This document shows positions 19,131 to 27,106 of a stretch of DNA of 64,000 nucleotides, piece by piece. Each line of letters opens with the position of its first letter. The first letter of the stretch is position 1. The notes under the pieces are model-generated. The model was not told the DNA's origin. It worked only from the letters and a program-made list of their open reading frames with translations, and searched no databases. This DNA comes from Bradyrhizobium sp. CSA207 (lineage in GTDB: Bacteria > Pseudomonadota > Alphaproteobacteria > Rhizobiales > Xanthobacteraceae): the NCBI RefSeq assembly GCF_029051685.1, contig NZ_JAACFT010000006.1, forward strand, positions 124,001 to 188,000, in the 5' to 3' direction. A program made the position numbers and the translations under genes.

Positions 19131-20624
19131 CTAAAACCGCGGGATGTCCGGAAACGCCAGCTTGCCCGCATGGACATGCATGCGGCCGAGCTCGGCGCAG
19201 CGGTGCAGTGTCGGAAACACTTTTCCGGGGTTGAGGAGCCCCTGTGCGTCGAAGGCGCATTTGATGCGCTGCTGCTGGTTCAAGTCTATTTCGCTGAACA
19301 TCTCCGGCATCAGGTCGCGCTTCTCGATGCCGACGCCGTGCTCGCCGGTGAGCACGCCGCCAAACTCGACGCAGGCGCGCAGGATGTCGGCGCCGAAGGC
19401 CTCGGCACGCTCGATCTCGCCGGGCTTGTTGGCATCGTAGAGGATGAGCGGATGCAGATTGCCGTCACCGGCGTGAAACACGTTGGCGCAGCCGAGCTGA
19501 TATTTTTCCGACAGATCGCGGATGCGCGCCAGCGCCTTTGGCAGCGCGCCGCGGGGAATGGTGCCGTCCATGCAGAGATAGTCGGGCGAGATGCGGCCGA
19601 CGGCGGGGAACGCCGCCTTGCGGCCCGCCCAGAACAGATTGCGCTCCGCCTCCGACGTCGAGATCTGGCAGGTGGTCGAGCCGCAGCCGTTGGCGATGGC
19701 CTCGACGCGCGTGATGAGCTCGTCGACCTCGATCTTGGGGCCGTCGAGCTCGATGATCAGCAGCGCCTCGACATCGAGCGGATATCCGGCATGGACGAAG
19801 GCCTCCGCGGCGTGGATGGCGGGCTTGTCCATCATCTCCATGCCGCCGGGAATGATGCCCGCGCCGATGATGCGCGCGACGCATTCGCCGGCCGCTTCCA
19901 CCTGCGCGAAACCGACCATCAGTGCGCGCGCCGTTTCCGGCTTTTGCAAGATGCGCACCGTGATCTCGGTGATGACGCCGAGCAGGCCTTCGGAGCCGGT
20001 GATGACGCCCATCAGATCGTAGCCGGGATTTTCGCACCCCTTGCCGCCAATGCGCAGGATCTCGCCGCTCATCAGCACGATCTCGCAGCCGAGCACGTTG
20101 TTGGTGGTCATGCCGTATTTCAGGCAGTGCACGCCGCCGGAATTTTCCGCGACATTGCCGCCAATCGAGCAGGCGATCTGCGACGACGGATCGGGCGCGT
20201 AGTAGAACCCGGCATGCGCGACCGCCTGGCTGATCGCCAGATTGGTGACGCCAGGTTCGGTGACGACGACACGATTGTCAAAATCGATCTCGCGGATGCG
20301 CTTGAACTTACCGAGACCCAGCAGCACGCCGTCTTCCAGCGGCAGCGCGCCGCCGGACAGCGACGTCCCGGAGCCGCGCGGCACCACCTTGATGCCCTGC
20401 CCGGCACAATATTTCAGGACGAGCGAGACCTGCTCGGTCGTATCCGGCAGCACCACGACCATCGGCGGCTGCCGATAGGCGGTCAGCCCGTCGGATTCAT
20501 AGGCCCGCATCTCCGCGGCGCTGTCGATCACGCCTTCGCCGGGCACGATCGCGCGCAGTGCGGCGACGATCTCCGCACGGCGCGCGAGCACTGCCTGGTC
20601 GCTGGCAGGCATCATGATGGCCAT
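19131..20624 (-). CDS. glcD: Glycolate oxidase catalytic subunit GlcD (FAD-linked)
   Basis: 497 residues from the ATG at 20624 (MAIMMPASDQ); the longer open frame upstream is non-coding in composition. The FAD-binding domain shows PRGSGTSLSGGALP and CSIGGNVAENSGG, and the C-terminal substrate domain carries NVFHAGDGNLHPLI and GVLTGEHGVGIEKR with the catalytic histidines. It oxidises glycolate (or D-lactate) to glyoxylate at the membrane with GlcE and GlcF. It opens the glcDEF operon. The 272-bp region to the divergent cytochrome c gene contains a candidate operator at 20768. Confidence 0.95.
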   Translation of the reverse strand: MAIMMPASDQAVLARRAEIVAALRAIVPGEGVIDSAAEMRAYESDGLTAYRQPPMVVVLPDTTEQVSLVLKYCAGQGIKVVPRGSGTSLSGGALPLEDGVLLGLGKFKRIREIDFDNRVVVTEPGVTNLAISQAVAHAGFYYAPDPSSQIACSIGGNVAENSGGVHCLKYGMTTNNVLGCEIVLMSGEILRIGGKGCENPGYDLMGVITGSEGLLGVITEITVRILQKPETARALMVGFAQVEAAGECVARIIGAGIIPGGMEMMDKPAIHAAEAFVHAGYPLDVEALLIIELDGPKIEVDELITRVEAIANGCGSTTCQISTSEAERNLFWAGRKAAFPAVGRISPDYLCMDGTIPRGALPKALARIRDLSEKYQLGCANVFHAGDGNLHPLILYDANKPGEIERAEAFGADILRACVEFGGVLTGEHGVGIEKRDLMPEMFSEIDLNQQQRIKCAFDAQGLLNPGKVFPTLHRCAELGRMHVHAGKLAFPDIPRF

Positions 20625-20767
20625 AGCACATCCATCCTGACATATCCTTCCGACTCGCGCCGCACGATCGCGGCAAATCAACCACGTCCGCGGTGGTTTG
20701 GGTAGGCCATCCGAAAGTCGGATCGACGATCGCAGGCGAGTTCGCTCTGGGACAAGTAGGAAATCGT

Positions 20768-20785
20768 GAAACCTGTCATGGTTTC
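20768..20785. promoter_or_regulatory. Candidate operator between glcD and the cytochrome c gene
   Basis: A perfect 6-bp inverted repeat, GAAACC-N6-GGTTTC, lies 144 bp from glcD and 112 bp from the cytochrome gene. The symmetry fits a dimeric regulator such as a GntR-family GlcC, but this is inference. Confidence 0.3.
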
Positions 20786-20896
20786 GTGGCTTGTCCAAGC
20801 CGAGCGGGCCATGCCAAAAGCGGCAGGTCCGACGGTTGCCGTCCGGCAAGGGACTGACCAGGCTAGACCCACCAGGGAAGAGACGAAGAGCACCCG

Positions 20897-21292
20897 ATGA
20901 AAAAACTGACTTTTGGCGCACTGATGATCCTCACCGTGACTGTCACGGCCTCCACTGCGATGGCGCAGGATGTCGCGGCCGGCAAATCGTCGTTCAACAA
21001 ATGCCTGGCTTGCCACGCAATCGGCGAAGGCGCCAAGAACAAGGTCGGCCCCGAGCTCAACGGCCTCGATGGCCGCAAGTCCGGCACCGCGCCCGACTAC
21101 AACTATTCCGACGCGAACAAGAATTCCGGCATCACCTGGAACGAGGCGGTGTTCAAGGAATACATCAAGGACCCCAAGGCCAAGATCCCCGGCACCAAGA
21201 TGGCGTTCGCCGGCATCAAGAACGAGACCGAGATCAACAATCTCTGGGCCTACGTCTCGCAGTTCGACAAGGACGGCAAGATCAAGCAGTAA
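20897..21292 (+). CDS. Periplasmic class I cytochrome c (c2/c550 type)
   Basis: 131 residues. The signal peptide (MKKLTFGALMILTVTVTAST) ends at AMA near residue 23. The heme-binding CLACH motif is at 36-40, and Met102 in PGTKMAF is the likely sixth ligand. Size and spacing match soluble cytochrome c2/c550, which carries electrons between periplasmic donors and oxidases. It is divergent from glcDEF. GlcDEF normally reduces quinone, so a direct electron link is not implied. Confidence 0.93.
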   Translation: MKKLTFGALMILTVTVTASTAMAQDVAAGKSSFNKCLACHAIGEGAKNKVGPELNGLDGRKSGTAPDYNYSDANKNSGITWNEAVFKEYIKDPKAKIPGTKMAFAGIKNETEINNLWAYVSQFDKDGKIKQ

Positions 21293-21310
21293 GCGCGAGA
21301 GAGGCGGCCG

Positions 21311-22294
21311 CTAATCAGCGGCCGCCTGCACTGGCACGATCTTGCCGATCACCGTCTCGATCTCGGTCTTCACGAGATCCGGCTCCGCGATCTGCACCAT
21401 ATGGCCGAGATCGGGCAGCACGATCAGCTTTGCATTCCGCACCAATGCGGCAAACGGACGGGCGTGAATGTTGGTCGATACGGTCTTGTCCGGCTCGCCG
21501 GCGATGATCGTGACCGGCACTGTGATCTCGCCGTACCGCGCAACTTGCGCGGCGACTGATTCCTTCAGCGTCACCAGGTCATAGGCATTGGCGATGAACT
21601 CGCGCGGGCGCAGCAGCAGCGGCGTCGCGGAGTCCTTCACGAAGCCGTCCGGCATGACCTGCGGCAGGAACACGTCGCGCGCGCCGGGCTCGGCGAGGAA
21701 ATATCCAAGCGGCAAGGTGACGGTGTAGGCGAGCAGCGGACCGATCACAGGCGTTGCGATGATCTCGTTGTAGCGGCCGACGCCGCCGCGCCAGGGATGC
21801 GTGACCGGCGCCAGCATCACGAGGCCCGCGACCCGGTGCGGATGATCGAGCGCCAGCCGCGCCCCGAGTGCCCCGCTCCAGGAATGCACGACCACGATCG
21901 CGCGCGCGATCCCGAGCTTGCCAAGCGCCTCGTCGATCATCCGTGCCTGGATCTGCGGCGTCGAATCCTGCCGTCGCGCCCGCGTGCTCCAGCCATGGCC
22001 GGGACGGTCGAACAGGATAACACGATGATTCTTGGCCAGGAGATCGCCGAGCGGGCGGCGCATCGCTTCGAGATTGGAGCTCGCGCCATGCAACATCACG
22101 ATGGGCGGGCCTGCGTCGCGCGGGCCGAGATCGACGACATGCAGCGTCGCGCCGTCAACCTCGATCATCTGGCCCTGCGGTGGAAAGGCGCGTTGCACGG
22201 CAACGACACCGGCCTGCGTGGCCAGCGCCAGCAAAACCAGCGCGGTCACGACTGACATCACGATCATGGAGAGAGTCCGGACAATCCAAGGCAC
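21311..22294 (-). CDS. Alpha/beta hydrolase, membrane-anchored
   Basis: 327 residues with an N-terminal membrane segment (about 8-33). The fold is recognisable from MLHGASSN (oxyanion region) and LFDRPGHGWS. The nucleophile elbow reads VHSWSG with Ser138, where both glycines of the usual G-x-S-x-G are replaced. A late His in DLGHMVQIAEPD (about 305) completes the triad. Substrate unknown; candidates are esters, lactones or epoxides. The stop codon falls inside an inverted repeat (21302-21327) shared with the end of the cytochrome gene, which may limit read-through in both directions. Confidence 0.85.
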   Translation of the reverse strand: MPWIVRTLSMIVMSVVTALVLLALATQAGVVAVQRAFPPQGQMIEVDGATLHVVDLGPRDAGPPIVMLHGASSNLEAMRRPLGDLLAKNHRVILFDRPGHGWSTRARRQDSTPQIQARMIDEALGKLGIARAIVVVHSWSGALGARLALDHPHRVAGLVMLAPVTHPWRGGVGRYNEIIATPVIGPLLAYTVTLPLGYFLAEPGARDVFLPQVMPDGFVKDSATPLLLRPREFIANAYDLVTLKESVAAQVARYGEITVPVTIIAGEPDKTVSTNIHARPFAALVRNAKLIVLPDLGHMVQIAEPDLVKTEIETVIGKIVPVQAAAD

Positions 22295-22589
22295 ATGGCA
22301 GCTACGGACCTTGCCACACGGCAGTTTCGCTCCAGCGTTTCCACGGAAAGGGCCGGGGCTGTGGATATGTGCATAATCTCAATCCGCGAAAACGCAATGA
22401 AATCAACGATACTTTTGGCGATGCGCAAGCCCCGGACCAGCTTCATGCAGTCGTCATCGGGGCCTCCATATAATCGCCACGGTCGGTTCCGCCATCTAGG
22501 CGCGGGTGGGCGCCGATCCTCCTCGCAACTTTCAGGGGATGCAGGAAAGACCGGCAGGATTTGTCCTGGTTTGAACCGGAGGATTTTCG

Positions 22590-22772
22590 ATGAGCTTGAG
22601 ATCGAAAGACACTGCCATCGACGAGATCGTCGCGAGCTGCAGCGGCGATCTGCGCGGAGCCGTGCGGGCGCTGCTGCTGATCAACGAGCATCTCGAGGCG
22701 GAGCTCGTAAAGGCTTACGCCGCAGCTGCCGATCAGGGCTCCACCGAGCGTGGCAACGGCGTCCTGCATTAG
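22590..22772 (+). CDS. Small hypothetical protein
   Basis: 60 residues with a good ribosome site (GGAGG, 7 nt before the ATG). The sequence is helical and charged (DTAIDEIVASCSGDLRGAVRALLLINEHLEAELV), with one cysteine and no membrane segment. It ends 11 bp before the convergent stop of the next gene. I do not recognise a family. The preceding 295 bp (22295-22589) hold no other supported gene. Confidence 0.6.
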   Translation: MSLRSKDTAIDEIVASCSGDLRGAVRALLLINEHLEAELVKAYAAAADQGSTERGNGVLH

Positions 22773-22783
22773 GACGCAGACGA

Positions 22784-23044
22784 TTAGTTCGTGCTGTCCT
22801 CGTCCTTTTCGTCGTCGGGACCGACCGCGGGACATGCGCGGATGGTCGAGCGGGCAAGCTTGGCATCGGCTCTTGATTTGTAGGGACCGTCGCCGAACCA
22901 GACGTCGCCCGCGATCACGGGATTGCTGGTCACGATGTTGCATTTGCCGGTGGCGCGGTTGCCGACCACCCAGAATAGCCCGTCGGCGAGGCTCACTGTC
23001 CCCGACGCCAACAGCAAGCTACCTGCAAAGATCAAACGCTTCAT
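22784..23044 (-). CDS. Small exported hypothetical protein
   Basis: 86 residues. A signal peptide (MKRLIFAGSLLLASGTVSLA) precedes a ~65-residue mature chain with two cysteines (TGKCNIV and IRACPAV) and aromatic residues (LFWVVGN, WFGDGPYKSRADA). The GPYKSRADAKLA pattern recalls SPOR-like or similarly short repeats but is too little to assign. The acidic end reads DDEKDEDSTN. AGGAG lies 9 nt upstream of the ATG. Probably periplasmic. Confidence 0.7.
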   Translation of the reverse strand: MKRLIFAGSLLLASGTVSLADGLFWVVGNRATGKCNIVTSNPVIAGDVWFGDGPYKSRADAKLARSTIRACPAVGPDDEKDEDSTN

Positions 23045-23168
23045 GGCTTCGCTCCTGCCATGCAGTTAGGCCTCGCCTTGCCCGCGCAATAGCCCCTGCA
23101 GCGCGAGGCATGCGATCGTGGTTAATCGCCGCGCGTCGCAATCGATCGAAAAATGATCGAGTTATGCG

Positions 23169-23807
23169 CTAGATGTCGCGGCCTTCGACCTTCTCGGTCA
23201 GGGATTTGACCTGGTCGGGAATCTTGTCGAGATGCGGATTGACGGCGAGCGCCTTGCGGTAGGCCTCGAGTGCGCGTTTCTCGTCCCCGACCTCCTGCAT
23301 GATCATGCCGAGGCCTGCGAGCGCGCCGAAATGGCGCGGTTCCCGGGCCAGCACCTGCTGGATATCGGCCAGCGAGCGGCCATAGTCGTTCTGCATGTAG
23401 TAGAGCGTCGCGCGCCGGTTCCAGGCCTCGATATAATCGGGCCGCAGCTTGATGACGGAATCCAGAAGCTTGATGGCGACGTCGATCTTCTGCGCGTCGA
23501 CCGCCGTCTTGGCCCTCGACATCAGCAGCGCCGCGGTGTCGCTCGGAGTGTGGATCCAGATCGCCCAGATCCGCGCCTCGACATGCTTGGCGCTGGCTTC
23601 ATCAGGGGCGGCCTTCAGCGCGCCGAACAGGAAATCCAAATTCTTGGTGCGGTCGACCTTGGGAAGCTTGGCCGGTGCCTCGGGGATCTTTTTCTGCGTG
23701 CCAGGCGGGGCCGGCGGATCAACCTGCGCCATGGCCGGAGCGATGCCGGCGGCTCCCAGGACGAGGGCCAGGCACAGGGTGCGCGCGAAAAGGAATCTCA
23801 CTGCCAT
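23169..23807 (-). CDS. Exported tetratricopeptide-repeat protein
   Basis: 212 residues. A signal peptide (about 1-27, ending AMAQ) is followed by a Pro-rich linker and about three TPR units from residue 75 on. The clearest are DVAIKLLDSVIKLRPDYIEA, NDYGRSLADIQQVLAREPRH and DEKRALEAYRKALAVNPHLD. TPR arrays are protein-protein adaptors; this one should work in the periplasm. It is downstream of rpmJ on the same strand but separated by a terminator. Confidence 0.85.
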   Translation of the reverse strand: MAVRFLFARTLCLALVLGAAGIAPAMAQVDPPAPPGTQKKIPEAPAKLPKVDRTKNLDFLFGALKAAPDEASAKHVEARIWAIWIHTPSDTAALLMSRAKTAVDAQKIDVAIKLLDSVIKLRPDYIEAWNRRATLYYMQNDYGRSLADIQQVLAREPRHFGALAGLGMIMQEVGDEKRALEAYRKALAVNPHLDKIPDQVKSLTEKVEGRDI

Positions 23808-23826
23808 GGTGAAAGTCTAAACGCGT

Positions 23827-23853
23827 AAAGCCGCCCTTGCAAAGCAGGGCGGC
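23827..23853 (-). terminator. Terminator of rpmJ
   Basis: On the minus strand, GCCGCCCT, loop GCTTTGCA and AGGGCGGC form a perfect 8-bp stem followed by TTTA. It lies between the rpmJ stop and the TPR gene start. Confidence 0.7.
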
Positions 23854-23936
23854 GTCAAACTCGTGTGAGACCGTGGTCTTGCGGGGCGCGCTTCGGCGTC
23901 CGGCAGGGATCAGGCCGAGATCAGCCTTGGCCGAAA

Positions 23937-24062
23937 TCAGCCCTGGCGAGCCTTGAAGCGGCGCTGCACCTTGTTGATCACATAGACCCGGCCCTTGCGG
24001 CGGACCAGGCGGTTGGCGCGGTGGCGGCCACGCAGTGATTTCAGCGAGTTACGGACCTTCAT
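23937..24062 (-). CDS. rpmJ: 50S ribosomal protein L36
   Basis: 41 residues: [20 protein letters not shown] and on to [16 protein letters not shown]. This is the longer, cysteine-free alphaproteobacterial form of L36, rich in Arg and Lys. It is a structural component of the large ribosomal subunit. As in related genomes it stands alone, outside the spc operon. The 310-bp region to the divergent amidohydrolase gene holds its promoter, and a hairpin terminator follows it. Confidence 0.96.
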   Translation of the reverse strand: MKVRNSLKSLRGRHRANRLVRRKGRVYVINKVQRRFKARQG

Positions 24063-24279
24063 GACAGAATCCTGAACGTTCGAAAGGCCGTGTTCGGCAC
24101 TACCGTTTCGGCACGCGCGAATATGGCAAAATGAGATTCTCCCCGCCGGCGGACGACCGCCCGGGACGGGGCGGTTTCTAAGGCATGGCGGGACAGCCTG
24201 TCAATGCAAACGGCTCACTCCGAGCCGATTAACCCGGGATAGGGCTGAAACGGCCCCATCGCCACCGCCCTGCTCGCGA

Positions 24280-24321
24280 CAGTCCAGCCTTGGCAGTCCA
24301 GCCTTGGCAGTCCAGCCTTGC
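24280..24321 (+). repeat. Three tandem copies of a 14-bp unit
   Basis: CAGTCCAGCCTTGG occurs three times in succession (24280, 24294, 24308), the last copy with a terminal C. It abuts the palindrome at 24318 upstream of the amidohydrolase gene. Confidence 0.95.
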
Positions 24322-24354
24322 CAATTTCGTTATATCATATAATCAATTTGGCAA
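24318..24354. promoter_or_regulatory. 37-bp palindromic operator candidate
   Basis: Two 18-bp arms match at 15 positions around a single central base (24336). The core TTATATCATATAA (24330-24342) is a perfect inverted repeat. It ends 18 bp before the amidohydrolase ATG, overlapping the expected promoter or leader. The form fits a dimeric repressor such as a GntR-family protein. Confidence 0.65.
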
Positions 24355-24372
24355 CCCCTCGGGAGGAAACCA

Positions 24373-25257
24373 ATGCCGAAGCTGAAGCTGCCGAACATCG
24401 ACGACGTCGTGGCGATCGACATCCATACCCATGCCGAGGAGCCCTGCGGCTGCCATGCTGACGACGGCTATGACGACTTCCAGGCGCAGATGGCGGAGTA
24501 TTTCAAATCGCCGAACAAGCACCCGCCAACCGTGCCGGAGACCGCGGCCTATTACCGTTCCAAGAACATCGCCGCGGTGATCTTCCCGGTCGATGCCGAG
24601 CGCGAGACCGGCTTCCGCCGCTACAACAATTACGAGATGCTGGAGGTCGCCTCCGACCATCTCGACGTCCTCATCCCCTTCGTCTCGATCGATCCGCACA
24701 AGGGCAAGTTAGGGGCGCGCGAGGCGCGCAAGCTGATCGAGGAATACGGCGTCCGCGGCTTCAAATTCCATCCGACCATGCAGGGCTTCTACGCCAACGA
24801 CCGCATGGCCTATCCGCTCTATGAAGAGATCAACAATGGCGGCGCGATCGCGCTGTTCCACACCGGCCAGACCGGCGTCGGAAGCGGCATGCCCGGCGGC
24901 ATGGGGATGCGGCTGAAATATTCCAACCCGATGTACATGGATGACGTGGCTGCGGATTTCCCCGATCTCAAGATCATCCTCGCCCACCCCTCCTTCCCCT
25001 GGCAGGAGGAGGCGCTGTCGGTCGCGACCCACAAACCGAACGTCTATATCGACCTGTCCGGCTGGTCGCCGAAATATTTCCCGCCGATCCTGGTGCGCTA
25101 TATCAACTCGATCCTGCAGGACAAGATGCTGTTCGGATCGGACTGGCCGGTGATCACGCCGGACCGCTGGCTCGCGGATTTTGCCAAGATCGACATCCGC
25201 GACGAGATCCGGCCGAAGGTGCTCAAGGCCAACGCGCGCAAGCTTTTGGGGATTTGA
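24373..25257 (+). CDS. Amidohydrolase family protein (amidohydrolase_2 type)
   Basis: 294 residues, TIM-barrel metal-dependent hydrolase/decarboxylase. Metal and catalytic motifs are DIHTHAEE (His18, His20), GFKFHPTMQGF, ALFHTGQTG, ILAHPSFPW and FGSDWPV with the late Asp. This set is seen in the group that includes 4-sulfomuconolactone hydrolase and gamma-resorcylate decarboxylase. GGGAGGAAACC precedes the ATG. A strong palindrome lies immediately upstream. It is followed after 16 bp by an L-2-haloacid dehalogenase, so the two probably share a transcript and a catabolic route, possibly for a halogenated or aromatic-derived acid (inference). Confidence 0.88.
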   Translation: MPKLKLPNIDDVVAIDIHTHAEEPCGCHADDGYDDFQAQMAEYFKSPNKHPPTVPETAAYYRSKNIAAVIFPVDAERETGFRRYNNYEMLEVASDHLDVLIPFVSIDPHKGKLGAREARKLIEEYGVRGFKFHPTMQGFYANDRMAYPLYEEINNGGAIALFHTGQTGVGSGMPGGMGMRLKYSNPMYMDDVAADFPDLKIILAHPSFPWQEEALSVATHKPNVYIDLSGWSPKYFPPILVRYINSILQDKMLFGSDWPVITPDRWLADFAKIDIRDEIRPKVLKANARKLLGI

Positions 25258-25273
25258 TCGAGGGACCAACGTG

Positions 25274-26011
25274 ATGATCAAAGCCGTCGTTTTCGACGCC
25301 TACGGCACGCTCTACGACATCCAGTCGGTGGCTGACATCACCGAGGATGCGTTTCCAGGCTATGGCGAGATCATCACGCAGATCTGGCGCATCAAGCAGC
25401 TCGAATACACCTGGTTGCGCTCGCTGATGCAGCGCTACCAGGACTTTGCTGCGGTGACGCGGGACTCGCTCGCCTATACGCTGCGCGTGCTCGGTCTCGC
25501 CTACGAGAGCGAGGCGTTCGAGCGCGTGATCGAGAAATATCTGCATCTCGATCTCTATCCGGACGCTGCAAGCGCGCTTGCGGAGCTGAAGCCGCGCAAG
25601 CTCGCCATTCTGTCCAATGGCAGCCCGGACATGCTCAATGCGCTCGTGCGCAATTCCGGCCTCGACGTCCTGCTCGACGCGACCATCAGCGTCGATGCGA
25701 AAAGGATCTTCAAGCCTTCTCCCGAGGCCTATGCGCTGATCGGCGAGGTGCTCGGCACCGCAGCGAACGAGGTTCTGTTCGTCTCCTCCAATCCCTGGGA
25801 CGTGGCCGGCGCGAAATCGTTCGGATTGAATGTCGCCTGGATCGAGCGGGTCACGCCGGAGGCGATGGCGCTGGCTTGCGTCGAAAACGAACTCGTGGCA
25901 CCGCTGACCCTGTTCAAGGCGATCCGCACTCAGATGGATCAGCTCGGGTTTGCGCCGGATCATCGCGTCCGCACGCTCTCCGAGTTGCCCAAGATCGCCG
26001 CCCGCCCATAA
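25274..26011 (+). CDS. L-2-haloacid dehalogenase (haloacid dehalogenase type II)
   Basis: 245 residues from the ATG at 25274. All the residues I know to be important in the Pseudomonas L-DEX YL enzyme have clear counterparts: Asp8 nucleophile and Thr12 in FDAYGTLYD, Arg39 in WRIKQLEYTW, Ser114 in SNG, Lys147 and Tyr153 in FKPSPEAY, and Ser171, Asn173, Asp176 in SSNPWD. It should hydrolyse (S)-2-haloacids to (R)-2-hydroxyacids in the cytoplasm. The gene lies 16 bp after the amidohydrolase and 21 bp before a YbaK-type gene, so all three probably form one operon. Confidence 0.93.
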   Translation: MIKAVVFDAYGTLYDIQSVADITEDAFPGYGEIITQIWRIKQLEYTWLRSLMQRYQDFAAVTRDSLAYTLRVLGLAYESEAFERVIEKYLHLDLYPDAASALAELKPRKLAILSNGSPDMLNALVRNSGLDVLLDATISVDAKRIFKPSPEAYALIGEVLGTAANEVLFVSSNPWDVAGAKSFGLNVAWIERVTPEAMALACVENELVAPLTLFKAIRTQMDQLGFAPDHRVRTLSELPKIAARP

Positions 26012-26032
26012 GCCCGTAATGAGCCGTTTGGA

Positions 26033-26500
26033 ATGAGCCTGCAATCCGTTCGCGATTTCTTCGCCGAGAAAGCTCCCGACATATCCGTCATCGAATCCGC
26101 GATCAGCTCCGCGACCGTGGCGCTGGCCGCCGAAGCCTATGGCGTCGAGCCCGGCCGGATCGCCAAGACGCTGTCGTTGCGGATCGGCGAGCGCGTCATC
26201 CTCATCGTCGCCGCCGGCACCTCGCGGATGGACAACAAGAAGGTCAAGGCGGCGTTCGGCGGCAAGCCGAAGATGCTCGGGCTGGAAGAGGTCGCGGAAA
26301 TCACCGGCCACGAGGTCGGCGGCGTCTGCCCGTTCGGGCTGAAGACGCCGCTGCCGATCTATTGCGACGTGTCGCTGAAGGCGTTCGACGTCGTGGTGCC
26401 GGCCGCAGGCTCGACCCACAGCGCCGTGCGCATCACGCCCGAGCGGATGGTCGACCTGACCGCGGCTGAATGGGTCGACGTCTGCGAGATCAGGCCGTAA
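26033..26500 (+). CDS. YbaK/ProXp-type aminoacyl-tRNA deacylase domain protein
   Basis: 155 residues, a single YbaK/EbsC domain. Recognisable parts are the central AKTLSLRIGERVILIVAAGTSRMDNKKVKAAFG (conserved Lys of the Cys/Pro-tRNA deacylases) and GHEVGGVCPFGL, the GxxPFG-type loop. Such enzymes clear mischarged tRNAs in trans, for example Ala- or Cys-tRNA(Pro). It probably shares a transcript with the two upstream genes, with no obvious pathway link. Full length for the family. Confidence 0.9.
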   Translation: MSLQSVRDFFAEKAPDISVIESAISSATVALAAEAYGVEPGRIAKTLSLRIGERVILIVAAGTSRMDNKKVKAAFGGKPKMLGLEEVAEITGHEVGGVCPFGLKTPLPIYCDVSLKAFDVVVPAAGSTHSAVRITPERMVDLTAAEWVDVCEIRP

Positions 26501-26506
26501 GTCGAG

Positions 26507-26845
26507 CTAGTCGTCGTCATCATAGGGCCGCGGTGCGGGCGGCGGAGGCGCAGCGTTGTAGCGCGGGGGCGGCGCGGCGCGATTGCGCGGGGCCGGCTGC
26601 TGCGCCTGGTTGTTGGATTGGAACACCGCGCGGCAACCACTGGAAAGCTGCGGCGTATTCTGTTGCAAGCAGGCCACGATGCGATTCACATCGGGAATCT
26701 GGTCGCTGCACAGACGCCACACATCCGGTGTGCAGGCCATCTGCTGTTCCATCGTGCCGCGATATTCTTGGGCGGACGCCGCGCTCTGCGCCACGATGCC
26801 GCCGATCGCAAGCGCCACACCCAGCGCGATCCGCTCTGTTCGCAT
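26507..26845 (-). CDS. Small exported Cys-rich protein with Pro-rich tail
   Basis: 112 residues. The signal peptide ends at ASA near residue 25. Residues 35-75 carry four cysteines in the order ACTPDVWRLC, VACLQQN and SGCRAVF, with a P-D-V/I-N-R-I motif between. This spacing resembles the cysteine-rich repeat seen in eukaryotic GLG1 and many small rhizobial exported proteins. The last 40 residues are Pro/Ala/Asn-rich and end in four Asp. Likely a periplasmic disulfide-bonded protein; role unknown. It is convergent with the YbaK-type gene, with 6 bp between stops. Confidence 0.75.
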   Translation of the reverse strand: MRTERIALGVALAIGGIVAQSAASAQEYRGTMEQQMACTPDVWRLCSDQIPDVNRIVACLQQNTPQLSSGCRAVFQSNNQAQQPAPRNRAAPPPRYNAAPPPPAPRPYDDDD

Positions 26846-27106
26846 GTCCAGATCCTTCTCGATTCTCTCGAATTCTCGTCAATTAATGAGACGCGAGCGG
26901 GTTGTGGACCAACAAAAAAATGTGAAAGCGCGGCAGGAACCTATTCCACCTTGCCGATCTTCTTCACCGCCGCAATCAACCGCGCGCTGTCGGTCGCGAT
27001 GATGTCTCGCCCCCGCGGGCCGCCTTTACGAAGTGTTAGCCGTGTTCGGCCCCCGGCCCGGAACGCATCCCTGACCCCACCGTTTTTTCCCCGTAGGGAG
27101 TGAGTG

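Noticed and set aside
18297..20705. Very long plus-strand open frame (about 800 codons) opposite glcD and glcE
   Set aside because: It is a GC-rich mirror of the glcDE coding strand. The translation is rich in Arg, His, Asp and Gln without domain motifs, and the genes beneath it have complete family signatures.
21327..21341. TGGCAC-N4-TTGC sequence considered as a sigma-54 promoter
   Set aside because: The spacing between the GG and GC elements is one base short of the usual, and it lies within the 3' end of the hydrolase gene.
24280..24321. Direct repeats considered as a CRISPR array
   Set aside because: The three 14-bp units are adjacent with no spacers and no cas gene lies nearby.
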